Origin: an uncultured Solirubrobacterales bacterium
Lineage (GTDB): Bacteria > Actinomycetota > Thermoleophilia > Solirubrobacterales > Solirubrobacteraceae
Reading direction: 5' to 3'
Assembly (NCBI GenBank): GCA_937973575.1
Contig: CALJKH010000067.1
Coordinates: 1-10,165 of the forward strand
Length of the DNA stretch: 10,165 nucleotides
Below, in pieces: positions 1-6,765 of this stretch. The notes beneath the pieces were generated by a model. The model did not search any database and was not told where the DNA came from. It saw only the letters and a list, made by a program, of their open reading frames with translations. Numbering within the stretch: position 1 is the stretch's first letter; every line of letters begins with the position of its first letter. Made by a program: the position numbers and the translations under genes.

Positions 1-1571
1 TTCCACGGGTAGCCGGTGAAGACGTGGCCGCGCAGCCATTCCGCTCCCGCCCAGGCGATCGCCAGCACGACCAGAGCTGCACCGATGGGCAGCAACGTTG
101 CCAACAGAGCGATAACAGCTGTGCGCTTCCGAATCAACCGCGTGCGATCGGCCAGCCATGGAGCAATCTGTACAAATGGCAGTGCCAGCAGAGCTGTTAC
201 CGGAGCAACAACCCAAATTGCTCCGACCGCAAGCGAGGCCAGAAGCATCAAGACGGCAGGGGCTGCCTCGCCAGGTGACTCAAGCTCGCCTGGCGGCAAC
301 ATTGGCGGGGTCTCAGGCATTGCCCGCGGCCGCAGGAAGATCCAGCCGAGCGCGCCCACCACGGGCAGTCCAGCCAGGGCCGGCCATGAGACCGGTACTG
401 ACCCTGCTGGTGCGACCGAGGCTGGTACGCCGTGGATGATTCCGGTGAGGCCAGCCACAAGCAGCCAGAGCCACATCACAAGGAATACCGGCCAAGCCGC
501 CACGAACCATCGAAGCGATGGCAGCACTGGAATCCTTCTGCGGCGACTGCGGGCAACTCCGTCGACTCCGACGACGATGCCAATCGCGACTAGGACTCCA
601 CCGAGGACGCGCAAAACCCAAGCGGGCAGAACCCTGTCCCGCACTGGAATGTCAGCAGTTGGGGATCCCGGCCACGACTGGCCGGCACCGTCAAGAATGC
701 TTGCGAGGCGAAGTGAGGATCGCCCAAACGCAGCGAACTGATCCCCGAGAATTCCATCCTGAGGAACCGCCCGCTCGCCCGACGACCCGAGCTCAATCGC
801 TGGCACCCCATCAGACAACAGAACGCTCTGATCAGTAGTTGACAGTGGAATGGCAAGGCGCGCAAAGCGGGAAGCGCTTGAAGCCACCCCTGGGTTTAGC
901 CCCGTCTCCTGCTCAACTGCGCTTGCGGCACTGCGTTCAAGAGCGATCGGCGCTGCGACTGAGCGGGCTTCAGCCCACGGCACCACGAAAGGACGGTGCG
1001 TAACCGCAGCCGACTGATTGCCGAGGACAATCGCTGCGACAGTCGCATCCGCGTTCGGAGACCAACCTGCGAGCCCACCGCCTGGGCCTGCTCCAGTCGA
1101 GATGAACTCGACACTGTGCGAGACAGTCCTACCGCCGATGTCCCGAGCCAGTTCAAGCAGGACAGCTGTGCCGCTTAACGGAGCCTGCCCGGGACCGGGC
1201 ATTGCTCGATCCGAGGCAATGAAGACCTTGCGCTGGGAAAAGCCGGTAAGGAGACCGTGCACCACTTGGGTAGTGCGCTCGCCGTTGACAGTTGCTGACT
1301 CCCGGGTGTCAATCCAGACCTTGAGTCCTGCGGCCCTGAACCTCTGGGCAATAAAAGCAGCGGCCAGTCCGTCACCGGGTTTACCCGGGCCCCGGTCCTT
1401 AAAGGTCATCAGCTTCGTCAAATCAGCCTTAGCTGCATCACTATCGAAAGCATCAGGTGCCAGCGCAACCGTCCGCGCAACGGGCGCCTGCTTTAGGGAG
1501 AAGGCCGCGACCGCAAATAGCGGCACCATGGTGAAGATGAGTGCGACACGATGGAGGCGACCGTCAAGCAC
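1..1571 (-). CDS. Membrane protein with degenerate M28 peptidase-like domain (partial, runs off left edge)
   Basis: I read this minus-strand frame codon by codon: 523 codons from GTG 1571 down to base 3 contain no stop, so the gene is real and continues beyond the window. Residues about 8-25 (ALIFTMVPLFAVAAF after basic residues) form an N-terminal membrane anchor or signal. Residues about 65-295 resemble the M28 zinc aminopeptidase fold: a helix GLAAAFIAQRFRAAGLKV, then strand KVFIAS, then SGTAVLLELAR and VEFISTGAG. The family's metal ligands (HxD, the D of DNASG, and EE) are replaced by S120-D-R122, A130 and AG, so peptidase activity is unlikely. From about residue 314 on come at least five hydrophobic segments (roughly 316-336, 356-377, 396-413, 438-470, 485-510), separated by basic and Pro-rich stretches. 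GTG 1571 is preferred because a TAG lies three codons upstream in frame and a TAGGCT box lies 6 bp upstream; ATG 1529 is the alternative. Whether it binds a ligand or scaffolds a partner is unknown. The M28 relation is inference from motif layout. Confidence 0.85.
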   Translation of the reverse strand, partial: MLDGRLHRVALIFTMVPLFAVAAFSLKQAPVARTVALAPDAFDSDAAKADLTKLMTFKDRGPGKPGDGLAAAFIAQRFRAAGLKVWIDTRESATVNGERTTQVVHGLLTGFSQRKVFIASDRAMPGPGQAPLSGTAVLLELARDIGGRTVSHSVEFISTGAGPGGGLAGWSPNADATVAAIVLGNQSAAVTHRPFVVPWAEARSVAAPIALERSAASAVEQETGLNPGVASSASRFARLAIPLSTTDQSVLLSDGVPAIELGSSGERAVPQDGILGDQFAAFGRSSLRLASILDGAGQSWPGSPTADIPVRDRVLPAWVLRVLGGVLVAIGIVVGVDGVARSRRRRIPVLPSLRWFVAAWPVFLVMWLWLLVAGLTGIIHGVPASVAPAGSVPVSWPALAGLPVVGALGWIFLRPRAMPETPPMLPPGELESPGEAAPAVLMLLASLAVGAIWVVAPVTALLALPFVQIAPWLADRTRLIRKRTAVIALLATLLPIGAALVVLAIAWAGAEWLRGHVFTGYPW

Positions 1572-1577
1572 AGGGTC

Positions 1578-1583
1578 AGCCTA
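1578..1583 (-). promoter_or_regulatory. -10-like box for the leftward membrane-protein gene
   Basis: TAGGCT on the minus strand ends 6 bp before GTG 1571. That is the spacing expected when transcription starts at or next to the start codon (leaderless). There is no Shine-Dalgarno sequence and no recognisable -35. The box supports the choice of GTG 1571 as the start. Confidence 0.45.
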
Positions 1584-1620
1584 GCCACAGCAGCGGTCCC
1601 GGCACCTCCTGCAACGCGGG

Positions 1621-1626
1621 TATGGT
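1621..1626 (+). promoter_or_regulatory. -10-like box for treT-otsA
   Basis: TATGGT ends 7 bp before ATG 1634, the geometry of a leaderless promoter. There is no clear -35 at the usual distance and no Shine-Dalgarno sequence before ATG 1634. Together with the box at 1578-1583 on the other strand, it makes a compact divergent promoter region of 62 bp (1572-1633). Confidence 0.45.
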
Positions 1627-1633
1627 GCTTTAC

Positions 1634-2872
1634 ATGCTCCAAACAGTCCCACTTGGTACCAAGCACCTTGACGACTACGCATCGATCGTCGGGCGTGACC
1701 TGATTGAGGAGATTCGCGCGCTTGCGGAGCCCCTTCAGGGGCATCGCATCCTGCACCTCTCAGCAACCGCCTATGGCGGTGGAGTCGCTGAGATCCTCTA
1801 CACGCTGCTACCTCTCATGAGAGACGTCGGTCTAGACGCTGAGTGGCATGTGATCTACGGCCAGGACGAATTCTTCAATGCGACCAAGCAGATGCATAAC
1901 TCGCTCCAAGGAGCGGAGCAGGACCTAACTCCCGAGCAGTGGTCTGACTGGAAGCGCTACAACGAGATGAACGCTGAAGCTCTCTCTGGTGGTTGGGACA
2001 CCTGCATCGTCCATGACCCGCAACCTGCGGCGATCATGAATCTTGTTCCTGACAGGGCAAAGCAGTGGGTTTGGCGCTGCCACATTGACCTCTCCACCCC
2101 AAACCCGGACACCATCGCTCAGCTTCTCCCTTGGATTGCCGACTACCCACAGTCCGTATTCCACATGCAGCAGTACGTCCCAGCTGGGATGAACGGGCAG
2201 GTCAACATTGTCCCACCTGCAATCGATCCACTTGCTCCAAAGAACATGGCCTTCTCTCCTGATGAGGCGACATACATCTGTCACCAGTTCGGTATTGATG
2301 TTGAGCGGCCGCTGGTCTGCCAGGTGTCGCGCTTCGACCCTTGGAAGGACCCACTCGGCGTAATTGACGCCTTCCGTTCAGCTCGCGACCATGTGCCAGA
2401 CATCCAGCTCGCATTGGTTGGATCAATGGCCTCTGATGACCCCGAGGGTTGGGAGTTCTTCAACGCCACGGTTGAACACGCCGCCGGTGATCCAGACATT
2501 CACATCCTCAACAACTTCAACAACGTTGGGGCCATTGAGGTCAACGCATTCCAGTCGCACGCTGATGTGTTGATCCAGAAGAGCACCCGTGAAGGTTTTG
2601 GGCTGACAGTGTCTGAAGCTCTTTGGAAGGCACGGCCGTTCATCGGCGGTGATGTTGGCGGGATCCCGCTGCAGATCACCGATGGGGCCTCCGGGTACCT
2701 AGTTGACTCAGTGGAAGCCTGCGCTGAGCGGACAGTCGACATCCTGCGCGACCCAGAGCTCGGTGCTCGCCTTGGCAAGACTGGAAAGGAACATGTGCGA
2801 AAGCACTTCCTGACGCCGCGCCTCCTGCGCGACTGGCTCAAGATCGCGAACGGGCAGCAGGCAGGGGAATGA
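1634..2872 (+). CDS. treT: Trehalose synthase, glycosyltransferring (TreT-type, GT4)
   Basis: 412 residues from ATG 1634. TreT enzymes make trehalose in one step from NDP-glucose and glucose (reversibly), in the cytoplasm. The protein shows the GT4/GT-B layout. The N-terminal acceptor domain has the TreT-typical GGGVAE loop (48-53) followed by LLPLMRDVGLDAEW, then HDPQ (128-131) and RCHID (148-152). The C-terminal donor domain has SRFDPWKDP (232-240), with R233 and K238 placed to bind the sugar-nucleotide phosphates, and the signature REGFGLTVSEALWK (319-332). Length and motif order are normal for the family. The frame is open back to GTG 1541, but that would add 31 unconserved residues and overlap the divergent gene. 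ATG 1634 is therefore chosen, with a TATGGT box 7 bp upstream; ATG 1622 is another option. The stop overlaps the otsA start (ATGA), indicating one operon with translational coupling. Confidence 0.88.
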   Translation: MLQTVPLGTKHLDDYASIVGRDLIEEIRALAEPLQGHRILHLSATAYGGGVAEILYTLLPLMRDVGLDAEWHVIYGQDEFFNATKQMHNSLQGAEQDLTPEQWSDWKRYNEMNAEALSGGWDTCIVHDPQPAAIMNLVPDRAKQWVWRCHIDLSTPNPDTIAQLLPWIADYPQSVFHMQQYVPAGMNGQVNIVPPAIDPLAPKNMAFSPDEATYICHQFGIDVERPLVCQVSRFDPWKDPLGVIDAFRSARDHVPDIQLALVGSMASDDPEGWEFFNATVEHAAGDPDIHILNNFNNVGAIEVNAFQSHADVLIQKSTREGFGLTVSEALWKARPFIGGDVGGIPLQITDGASGYLVDSVEACAERTVDILRDPELGARLGKTGKEHVRKHFLTPRLLRDWLKIANGQQAGE

Positions 2873-4338
2873 GCCCGGACCAAGCCGCGCCTCTGGTACT
2901 CGTGTCAAATCGCGGGCCGGTGAGGTTTCGGCCTGGTGGTGAGATGAAGCGTGGCGGCGGCGGTCTCGTTACTGCGCTGACGGGTCTCGCGAGCTATCGC
3001 GATGTGACTTGGGTTGCCTCCGCAATGACCGAGTCTGACGCTGAGGCCTCGCGAACTCACGGAGGCAAAGCCTTCCCAGTCAGCCTGCCCGACAGCCCCC
3101 GCGACTACATGGTCCGTCTTGTTGAGTCAGACCCGGAGGCCTACCACGGCTTCTACAGCGTTGTGAGCAACCCAATGCTCTGGTTTATTCAGCACTACCT
3201 CTGGGACCTTTCGAATGCGCCGGACATTCGAACTGAGGAAATCGAGGCCTTCGACTTCGGCTACAAGCAGGTCAATGAGGATCTCGCTGCTGCAGTCCTT
3301 GAGGAGATTGAGGGAGTTGAGAACCCAGTCGTGATGGTTCACGACTACCACCTCTACACCTTGCCTGGCGTAATCAGGAGAGAGCGCCCGGATGCGTTCC
3401 TTCAGCACTTCGTTCATATCCCCTGGACTCAATCCGACGCGTGGCGCGTACTGCCGTCTCGACTTCGCGAGGAACTTTTCACCGGCATCTTGGGCAACGA
3501 CATCATCGGCGTTCACACAATGGCCTACCGCAGGAACTTCCTCCAGTGCTGTCGAGACCTGATGGACCTCGAGGTGGATTTCGAAGCGGGCAAGGTGATC
3601 TCTCCTGACGGTCGCGTTGTTTGGGTTCGTGACTACCCATTGCCGATCGACGCCGCATCGACTCGTGCTGTTGCCGAGCGCCCTCGAACTCGTCAGTTCG
3701 AAGAGGACCTCGTTCGCCGTCGTCGCGAGCACCTCATCCTGCGGGTTGACCGCGCTGACCTTTCGAAGAATGTCCTGCGCGGATTCACTGCCTTTGATGT
3801 CTTCCTGACTCAGCACCCAGAGTTCCGCGAGAAGGTCAGCTTCGTCGCCCAACTGATGCCGTCGCGGACAGATGTTCCCGAGTACCGCGAATACCTTGAG
3901 CGAATCGAAGCGCTTGTAGCTGTCGTCAACCAGCATCACGGCACCCCGGACTGGATGCCAATCCAGCTCAAGCTTCGCGACGACCTTGAGGAAGCAGTCG
4001 CCGCCTACAAGCACTACGACGTCTTGCTCGTCAACGCGATGTTCGACGGAATGAACCTTGTCGCGAAGGAAGGCCCGCTCGTAAACGAGCGCAATGGAGT
4101 CTCGATCCTCTCCGAGAACACTGGAGCACACGAGGAACTGGGCGAATTTGCGATCTCCGTCAACCCGTTCGACATTCAAGAACTCGCTGACATGCTCCAC
4201 CGGGCGCTCACCATGAAGGAAGAGGAGCGAGAGCGCCGCCACCGTGGACTGCTTGAAATCGTTACCGCTAGGGACCCAGGCGACTGGATTGATGAGCAGC
4301 TCGACGACATCGCAGAACGTCGTGGCACTCGCCGCTAG
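2869..4338 (+). CDS. otsA: Trehalose-6-phosphate synthase-like glycosyltransferase (GT20)
   Basis: 489 residues, starting at the ATG that overlaps the treT stop by 4 bp. OtsA joins UDP-(or other NDP-)glucose and glucose-6-phosphate into trehalose 6-phosphate in the cytoplasm. GT20 landmarks in order: VSNRGPV (12-18), GGLVTAL (31-37), VHDYHLYTLP (157-166), HIPWTQ (183-188), RVDRADLSKN (292-301; R295 and K300 match the phosphate-binding Arg/Lys pair of E. coli OtsA), an Arg at 333, DGMNLVAKE (393-401; matching the catalytic-region Asp and Glu), and LSENTGAHEELG (414-425). It differs from E. coli-type OtsA in HIPW rather than HIPF, SKN rather than SKG, and ENTGAHEELG in the C-terminal loop, so it belongs to a divergent branch and its acceptor could differ. 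No phosphatase domain is fused and no otsB lies beside it. GT20 membership is firm; the exact product is less certain. Confidence 0.85.
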   Translation: MSPDQAAPLVLVSNRGPVRFRPGGEMKRGGGGLVTALTGLASYRDVTWVASAMTESDAEASRTHGGKAFPVSLPDSPRDYMVRLVESDPEAYHGFYSVVSNPMLWFIQHYLWDLSNAPDIRTEEIEAFDFGYKQVNEDLAAAVLEEIEGVENPVVMVHDYHLYTLPGVIRRERPDAFLQHFVHIPWTQSDAWRVLPSRLREELFTGILGNDIIGVHTMAYRRNFLQCCRDLMDLEVDFEAGKVISPDGRVVWVRDYPLPIDAASTRAVAERPRTRQFEEDLVRRRREHLILRVDRADLSKNVLRGFTAFDVFLTQHPEFREKVSFVAQLMPSRTDVPEYREYLERIEALVAVVNQHHGTPDWMPIQLKLRDDLEEAVAAYKHYDVLLVNAMFDGMNLVAKEGPLVNERNGVSILSENTGAHEELGEFAISVNPFDIQELADMLHRALTMKEEERERRHRGLLEIVTARDPGDWIDEQLDDIAERRGTRR

Positions 4339-4665
4339 CTAGAGCGGACTGAACTCCGGCCTGCTTGGGGTCGGAGCCGGGGTGGGCGGTGAGCTGTACT
4401 GGGGAACTTGCCGGTAGGAGCCCTGGCCCCTCTGCTGCGGTAGCGGTGGCAGTGCCTTCTTCTTGCGGACCGGCTTCGGCTGGCCAACTCCATCCGGCAG
4501 CGGAAGCTCCGGTTCCTGTTTCGCTCGTTGCCCGGGTGCAGTTGCAACTTGCGGTGGTACTGGAATCTCACGCCAGCTGGCCGGCACATGCGGCACCTTT
4601 GGCCCTCCCTCTAGGACCGCCAGAAAGGCCAGAAACCCAAGCACCAGCTCACGCCAACGCCTCAC
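4339..4665 (-). CDS. Small proline-rich, probably membrane-anchored protein of unknown function
   Basis: I do not recognise this protein. From GTG 4665 it has 108 residues: a basic start (V/M-R-R-W-R), one hydrophobic segment (LVLGFLAFLAVL, about 6-17), then a long hydrophilic tail rich in Pro, Gln and Lys (VRKKKALPPLPQQ, SSPPTPAPTPSRPEF) without predicted globular structure. This is the layout of a single-pass membrane protein with a disordered tail. The frame stays open upstream to TTG 4767, with another possible TTG at 4725; the longer form would add a basic amphipathic N-terminus and nearly reach the rpsF promoter. AATACT lies 7 bp before GTG 4665, which fits the near-leaderless pattern of neighbouring genes. 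Its stop codon touches the otsA stop (4338/4339) with no spacer. It could be a chance open frame: the opposite strand is also open for 112 codons here. Composition and placement favour a real gene. Confidence 0.5.
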   Translation of the reverse strand: MRRWRELVLGFLAFLAVLEGGPKVPHVPASWREIPVPPQVATAPGQRAKQEPELPLPDGVGQPKPVRKKKALPPLPQQRGQGSYRQVPQYSSPPTPAPTPSRPEFSPL

Positions 4666-4770
4666 TACGAGGAGTATTGCTGTCTCTGCGAGAGACCTCT
4701 TGAGCAGTTTTCGCGTGCCTTTCAATTCTGGGTATTGAGGCCCTAGCCGCCCGCGATTCGCCCCCAATGC

Positions 4771-4776
4771 TACGCT
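4771..4776 (+). promoter_or_regulatory. -10-like box for rpsF
   Basis: TACGCT within the octamer GCTACGCT ends 10 bp before ATG 4787, and the same octamer precedes dnaB. This predicts a leader of only a few bases. No -35 consensus is visible at 17 +/- 2 bp. Confidence 0.45.
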
Positions 4777-4786
4777 GACCGCCGCA

Positions 4787-5272
4787 ATGCCTAACCAGAC
4801 CTATGACCTAATGCTCATTGTCAGCGCCGAAGCTGAGGAAAGCCGCAAGGCTGAAATCAGTTCGGAAGTCGACGCCCTGATTGCCAAGGGAGGCGGAACC
4901 GTCTCCGAGCGCAAGGATTGGGGTAACCGTCCGCTGGCCTTCGAAATTGATCACGAGGCAGTCGGTGATTACACACTGATCCGCTTTGAGGGACCAGGCG
5001 AGATGATCGAGCCAATGGCTCGTCAGCTGAACATCACCGACGGTTTGCTTCGCCATCGCGTAATCAAGGCCATCAAGGGTGCTCCTTCGATGGTTGGCCC
5101 ATCTGCAGCAGTAAGCGGCGTACCAACTCCGCCTTCCGCACCTCAGGCAGCCGCTCCAGCAGCACCTGCTGCTCCGGTTGAGGATGCTCCTGCAGCACCA
5201 GTCGCTGATGCCCCTGTCGCAGAGGCTCCAGTTGACGCCCCAGCTGGCGATGAGCCCGCTGGCGACGCCTAA
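4787..5272 (+). CDS. rpsF: 30S ribosomal protein S6 with Ala/Pro-rich C-terminal extension
   Basis: 161 residues. S6 binds 16S rRNA in the platform of the 30S subunit as a heterodimer with S18. The S6 fold spans about residues 1-100: strand YDLMLIVSAEAE, a helix, GGTVSERKDWGNRPLAFEIDH, YTLIRFEGPGEMI, and the final helix/strand around LLRHRVIKAI. Typical S6 is about 95-105 residues. Here about 55 more follow, almost entirely Ala, Pro, Val, Asp and Glu in AAPAAPVEDAP-like repeats, which is a disordered acidic tail. The start ATG 4787 has a TACGCT box 10 bp upstream and no Shine-Dalgarno sequence. It heads the rpsF-ssb-rpsR-rplI cluster; ssb follows after 134 bp with its own promoter-like box. 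Confidence 0.93.
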   Translation: MPNQTYDLMLIVSAEAEESRKAEISSEVDALIAKGGGTVSERKDWGNRPLAFEIDHEAVGDYTLIRFEGPGEMIEPMARQLNITDGLLRHRVIKAIKGAPSMVGPSAAVSGVPTPPSAPQAAAPAAPAAPVEDAPAAPVADAPVAEAPVDAPAGDEPAGDA

Positions 5273-5361
5273 TCCCCGCTTTTCTGCGGAGAGCTGTCGC
5301 GAATCAGCCCAATTTCCGTGCCGAATTAGGTATGGACACAGTGGCTGCGCTCCCACCCCAA

Positions 5362-5367
5362 TAGACT
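5362..5367 (+). promoter_or_regulatory. -10-like box upstream of ssb
   Basis: TAGACT ends 39 bp before GTG 5407, allowing a leader of roughly 30 bases. The identical hexamer precedes purA. No convincing -35 lies upstream. The rest of 5273-5361 shows only a weak short hairpin (CCGC/GCGG near 5276-5290) without a T-run. Confidence 0.35.
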
Positions 5368-5392
5368 CGCCTCCAACGAAATAGCCGCCTTC

Positions 5393-5400
5393 GAAAGGAA
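5393..5400 (+). promoter_or_regulatory. Shine-Dalgarno sequence of ssb
   Basis: GAAAGGAA lies 6 bp before GTG 5407. It is one of the two clear ribosome binding sites in the window and fixes GTG 5407 as the ssb start. Confidence 0.7.
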
Positions 5401-5406
5401 TTCACT

Positions 5407-5850
5407 GTGGCCCAGAACATCAACCGAGTGATCATCACCGGAAATCTCACCCGTGACCCAGAGCTCCGCTCCCTCCAGAGCGGCACCTCCGTCTGCAAGC
5501 TCGGGGTTGCCGTAAACGGCCGCCGCAAGAACGCAAGCGGCGAGTGGGAAGACAAGCCGAACTACTTCGATGTGACCGTTTGGGGCCCCCAGGGCGAGAA
5601 CGCAGCCAAGTTTCTTACCAAGGGTCGCCCGGTCGCAATTGACGGTCGACTCGAGTGGAGCCAGTGGGAATCCGAGGGACAAAAGCGCCAGAAGGTCGAA
5701 ATCGTCGCCGACTCGGTACAGTTCCTAGGCGGTCGTGATGACTCGACCGGAGGCTCTCCTGCTCCACGCGGAGACGTTCCGATTGATGATGGCGACTTCG
5801 CACCCCCAGCCCCAAGTAGTGGCGCCGGGGATGAAGACATTCCCTTCTAG
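5407..5850 (+). CDS. ssb: Single-stranded DNA-binding protein
   Basis: 147 residues beginning at GTG, set by the GAAAGGAA site 6 bp upstream. SSB coats and protects single-stranded DNA during replication, repair and recombination and recruits partner proteins. The OB fold occupies about residues 1-110: INRVIITGNLTRDPELR, SVCKLGVAVNGR, NYFDVTVWGPQGENAAKFLTKG, VAIDGRLEWSQWE, VEIVADSVQFLG. A short Gly/Pro/Ser linker leads to the acidic tip GDEDIPF, matching the conserved DDIPF-type tail that binds DnaG, RecO and other partners. Length is normal to slightly short. It sits between rpsF and rpsR, 20 bp before rpsR, so the two are probably co-transcribed. Confidence 0.96.
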   Translation: MAQNINRVIITGNLTRDPELRSLQSGTSVCKLGVAVNGRRKNASGEWEDKPNYFDVTVWGPQGENAAKFLTKGRPVAIDGRLEWSQWESEGQKRQKVEIVADSVQFLGGRDDSTGGSPAPRGDVPIDDGDFAPPAPSSGAGDEDIPF

Positions 5851-5870
5851 ACAAGAGAACTAAGGAACAA

Positions 5871-6236
5871 GTGGCAAAACAGCGCAGCACAAAGCCTTCA
5901 CGTAGGCGAGATAAGCGAATGGGCTCCGGCCGTCGTAAGTCCTGCCCGTACTGCAAGGACAAGGTTGAACACGTCGATTGGCGTGACGTAGCCACCCTTC
6001 GTCGCTTCGTCTCAGACCGGGGCAAGCTGCGCGGCCGTCGCATCACTGGTGCGTGCCGTCGCCACCAAAGTCAAATTGCGAACGCTGTCAAGCGCGCTCG
6101 CGAGCTTGCACTGCTTCCTTATGTTGCAGAGCATGTTGATATCGAGGGCCGCCTCGTCCGTTCTGAACGTGACGATCGCGACGACCGCCGTGGCGGCGAC
6201 CGTGGCGATCGCGGTGACCGTGGGGATCGACGCTAA
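5871..6236 (+). CDS. rpsR: 30S ribosomal protein S18, zinc-ligand (C+) form with Arg/Asp-rich tail
   Basis: 121 residues from GTG 5871, with AAGGA ending 4 bp upstream. S18 pairs with S6 on the 30S platform. The core is recognisable from KSCPYC to about residue 90: VDWRDVATLRRFVSDRGKLRGRRITGACRRHQ, then QIANAVKRARELALLPYV. C25 and C28 with C62 and H65 make a complete CxxC...CxxH zinc site, so this is the zinc-binding form rather than the zinc-sparing paralogue that some actinobacteria add. Typical S18 has 75-90 residues. Here about 25 extra residues form a low-complexity Arg/Asp/Gly tail (residues 97-121, containing repeated GDR units). The stop TAA overlaps the rplI ATG by one base (TAATG), indicating coupled translation. 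Confidence 0.93.
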   Translation: MAKQRSTKPSRRRDKRMGSGRRKSCPYCKDKVEHVDWRDVATLRRFVSDRGKLRGRRITGACRRHQSQIANAVKRARELALLPYVAEHVDIEGRLVRSERDDRDDRRGGDRGDRGDRGDRR

Positions 6237-6688
6237 TGCCACAGGCAATTCTTCTTGAGAACGTTGCAGCTCTTGGCGAGAAGGGCGACGTCGTAGTCGT
6301 CTCCAAGGGTTACATGCGTAACTACCTCGGTCCTCGTGGCCTTGCCCGTGAGGCTTCGGACATCGCCATCGCTGAAGCCAAGCGCCGGATGGAGGAGGAG
6401 GACGCAGCCCGCCGTGACGCAGAGTCCCGCGCAGGTGAGTACGCAGCTCTCCTTTCAAAGACTGTTCTTACAATCTCCCGTCAGGCTGGCGAAGATGGTC
6501 GCCTGTTCGGTTCAGTCACTGCAGCTGATGTGGCTGAGGCAATCAAGGACGCGCGTAACATCAAGGTTGACAAGCGCAAGGTCCGTCTTGAAGAGCCGAT
6601 CAAGCAGGTCGGCACTCACATGGTCGAAGTAGAGATCGCCGGTGGTAACACCGCGTCGGTTAAGACCATGGTTGTTGCAGAGAGCTAA
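6236..6688 (+). CDS. rplI: 50S ribosomal protein L9
   Basis: 150 residues. L9 binds 23S rRNA near the base of the L1 stalk and reaches across to neighbouring ribosomes. The N-terminal RNA-binding domain shows the family signature: AILLENVAALGEKGDVVVVSKGYMRNYLGPRGLA (residues 4-37, with the expected Gly, Lys and Arg positions). A long charged helix (about 41-75, rich in Glu, Arg and Ala) connects it to the C-terminal domain with DGRLFGSVTAADVAEAI (86-102). Length is normal for the family. ATG 6236 shares its A with the rpsR stop, and the only upstream SD-like sequence is a poorly spaced GGGG, so translational coupling to rpsR is likely. A strong hairpin terminator follows 9 bp after the stop, ending the rpsF-rplI block. 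Confidence 0.96.
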   Translation: MPQAILLENVAALGEKGDVVVVSKGYMRNYLGPRGLAREASDIAIAEAKRRMEEEDAARRDAESRAGEYAALLSKTVLTISRQAGEDGRLFGSVTAADVAEAIKDARNIKVDKRKVRLEEPIKQVGTHMVEVEIAGGNTASVKTMVVAES

Positions 6689-6697
6689 GAAACTGAC

Positions 6698-6724
6698 AAA
6701 AGGCCCGCAGGATGCGGCCCTTTT
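6698..6724 (+). terminator. Intrinsic terminator after rplI
   Basis: The inverted repeat AAAAGGCCCGCA / TGCGGCCCTTTT has a GGA loop: a 12-bp stem with a single C-C mismatch. The 3' arm ends in TTTT, giving a classical Rho-independent shape. Upstream A residues pair with the T-run, so it may work in both directions, but no opposing gene is near. It separates rplI from the dnaB promoter box 27 bp further on. Confidence 0.85.
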
Positions 6725-6750
6725 CCAGTCTCAGGTCATAGCAGCAGCGC

Positions 6751-6756
6751 TACGCT
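6751..6756 (+). promoter_or_regulatory. -10-like box for dnaB
   Basis: TACGCT within GCTACGCT ends 9 bp before GTG 6766, the same octamer and nearly the same spacing as upstream of rpsF. No Shine-Dalgarno sequence is present, so a leader of only a few bases is expected. Its place right after a terminator supports an independent transcription start. Confidence 0.5.
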
Positions 6757-6765
6757 CGGACGACT

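Noticed and set aside
16..741. 241-codon open frame on the plus strand
   Set aside because: It lies fully within the 523-codon minus-strand membrane-protein frame, whose hydrophobic pattern and fold-like motifs are far more protein-like; the plus-strand translation is Ser/Thr/Arg/Pro-rich without structure.
1541..1633. Upstream GTG start for treT
   Set aside because: The added 31 residues are unlike TreT and overlap the start of the divergent gene; ATG 1634 has its own promoter-like box at the right distance.
3127..4242. 371-codon open frame antisense to otsA
   Set aside because: It mirrors the codon pattern of the well-supported GT20 gene and shows no recognisable domain; a shadow of a GC-biased gene.
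4741..4786. S6:S18-binding autoregulatory RNA leader of rpsF
   Set aside because: The promoter-like box at 4771-4776 leaves at most a few leader bases, too short for the known structured leader, and no suitable hairpin is present.
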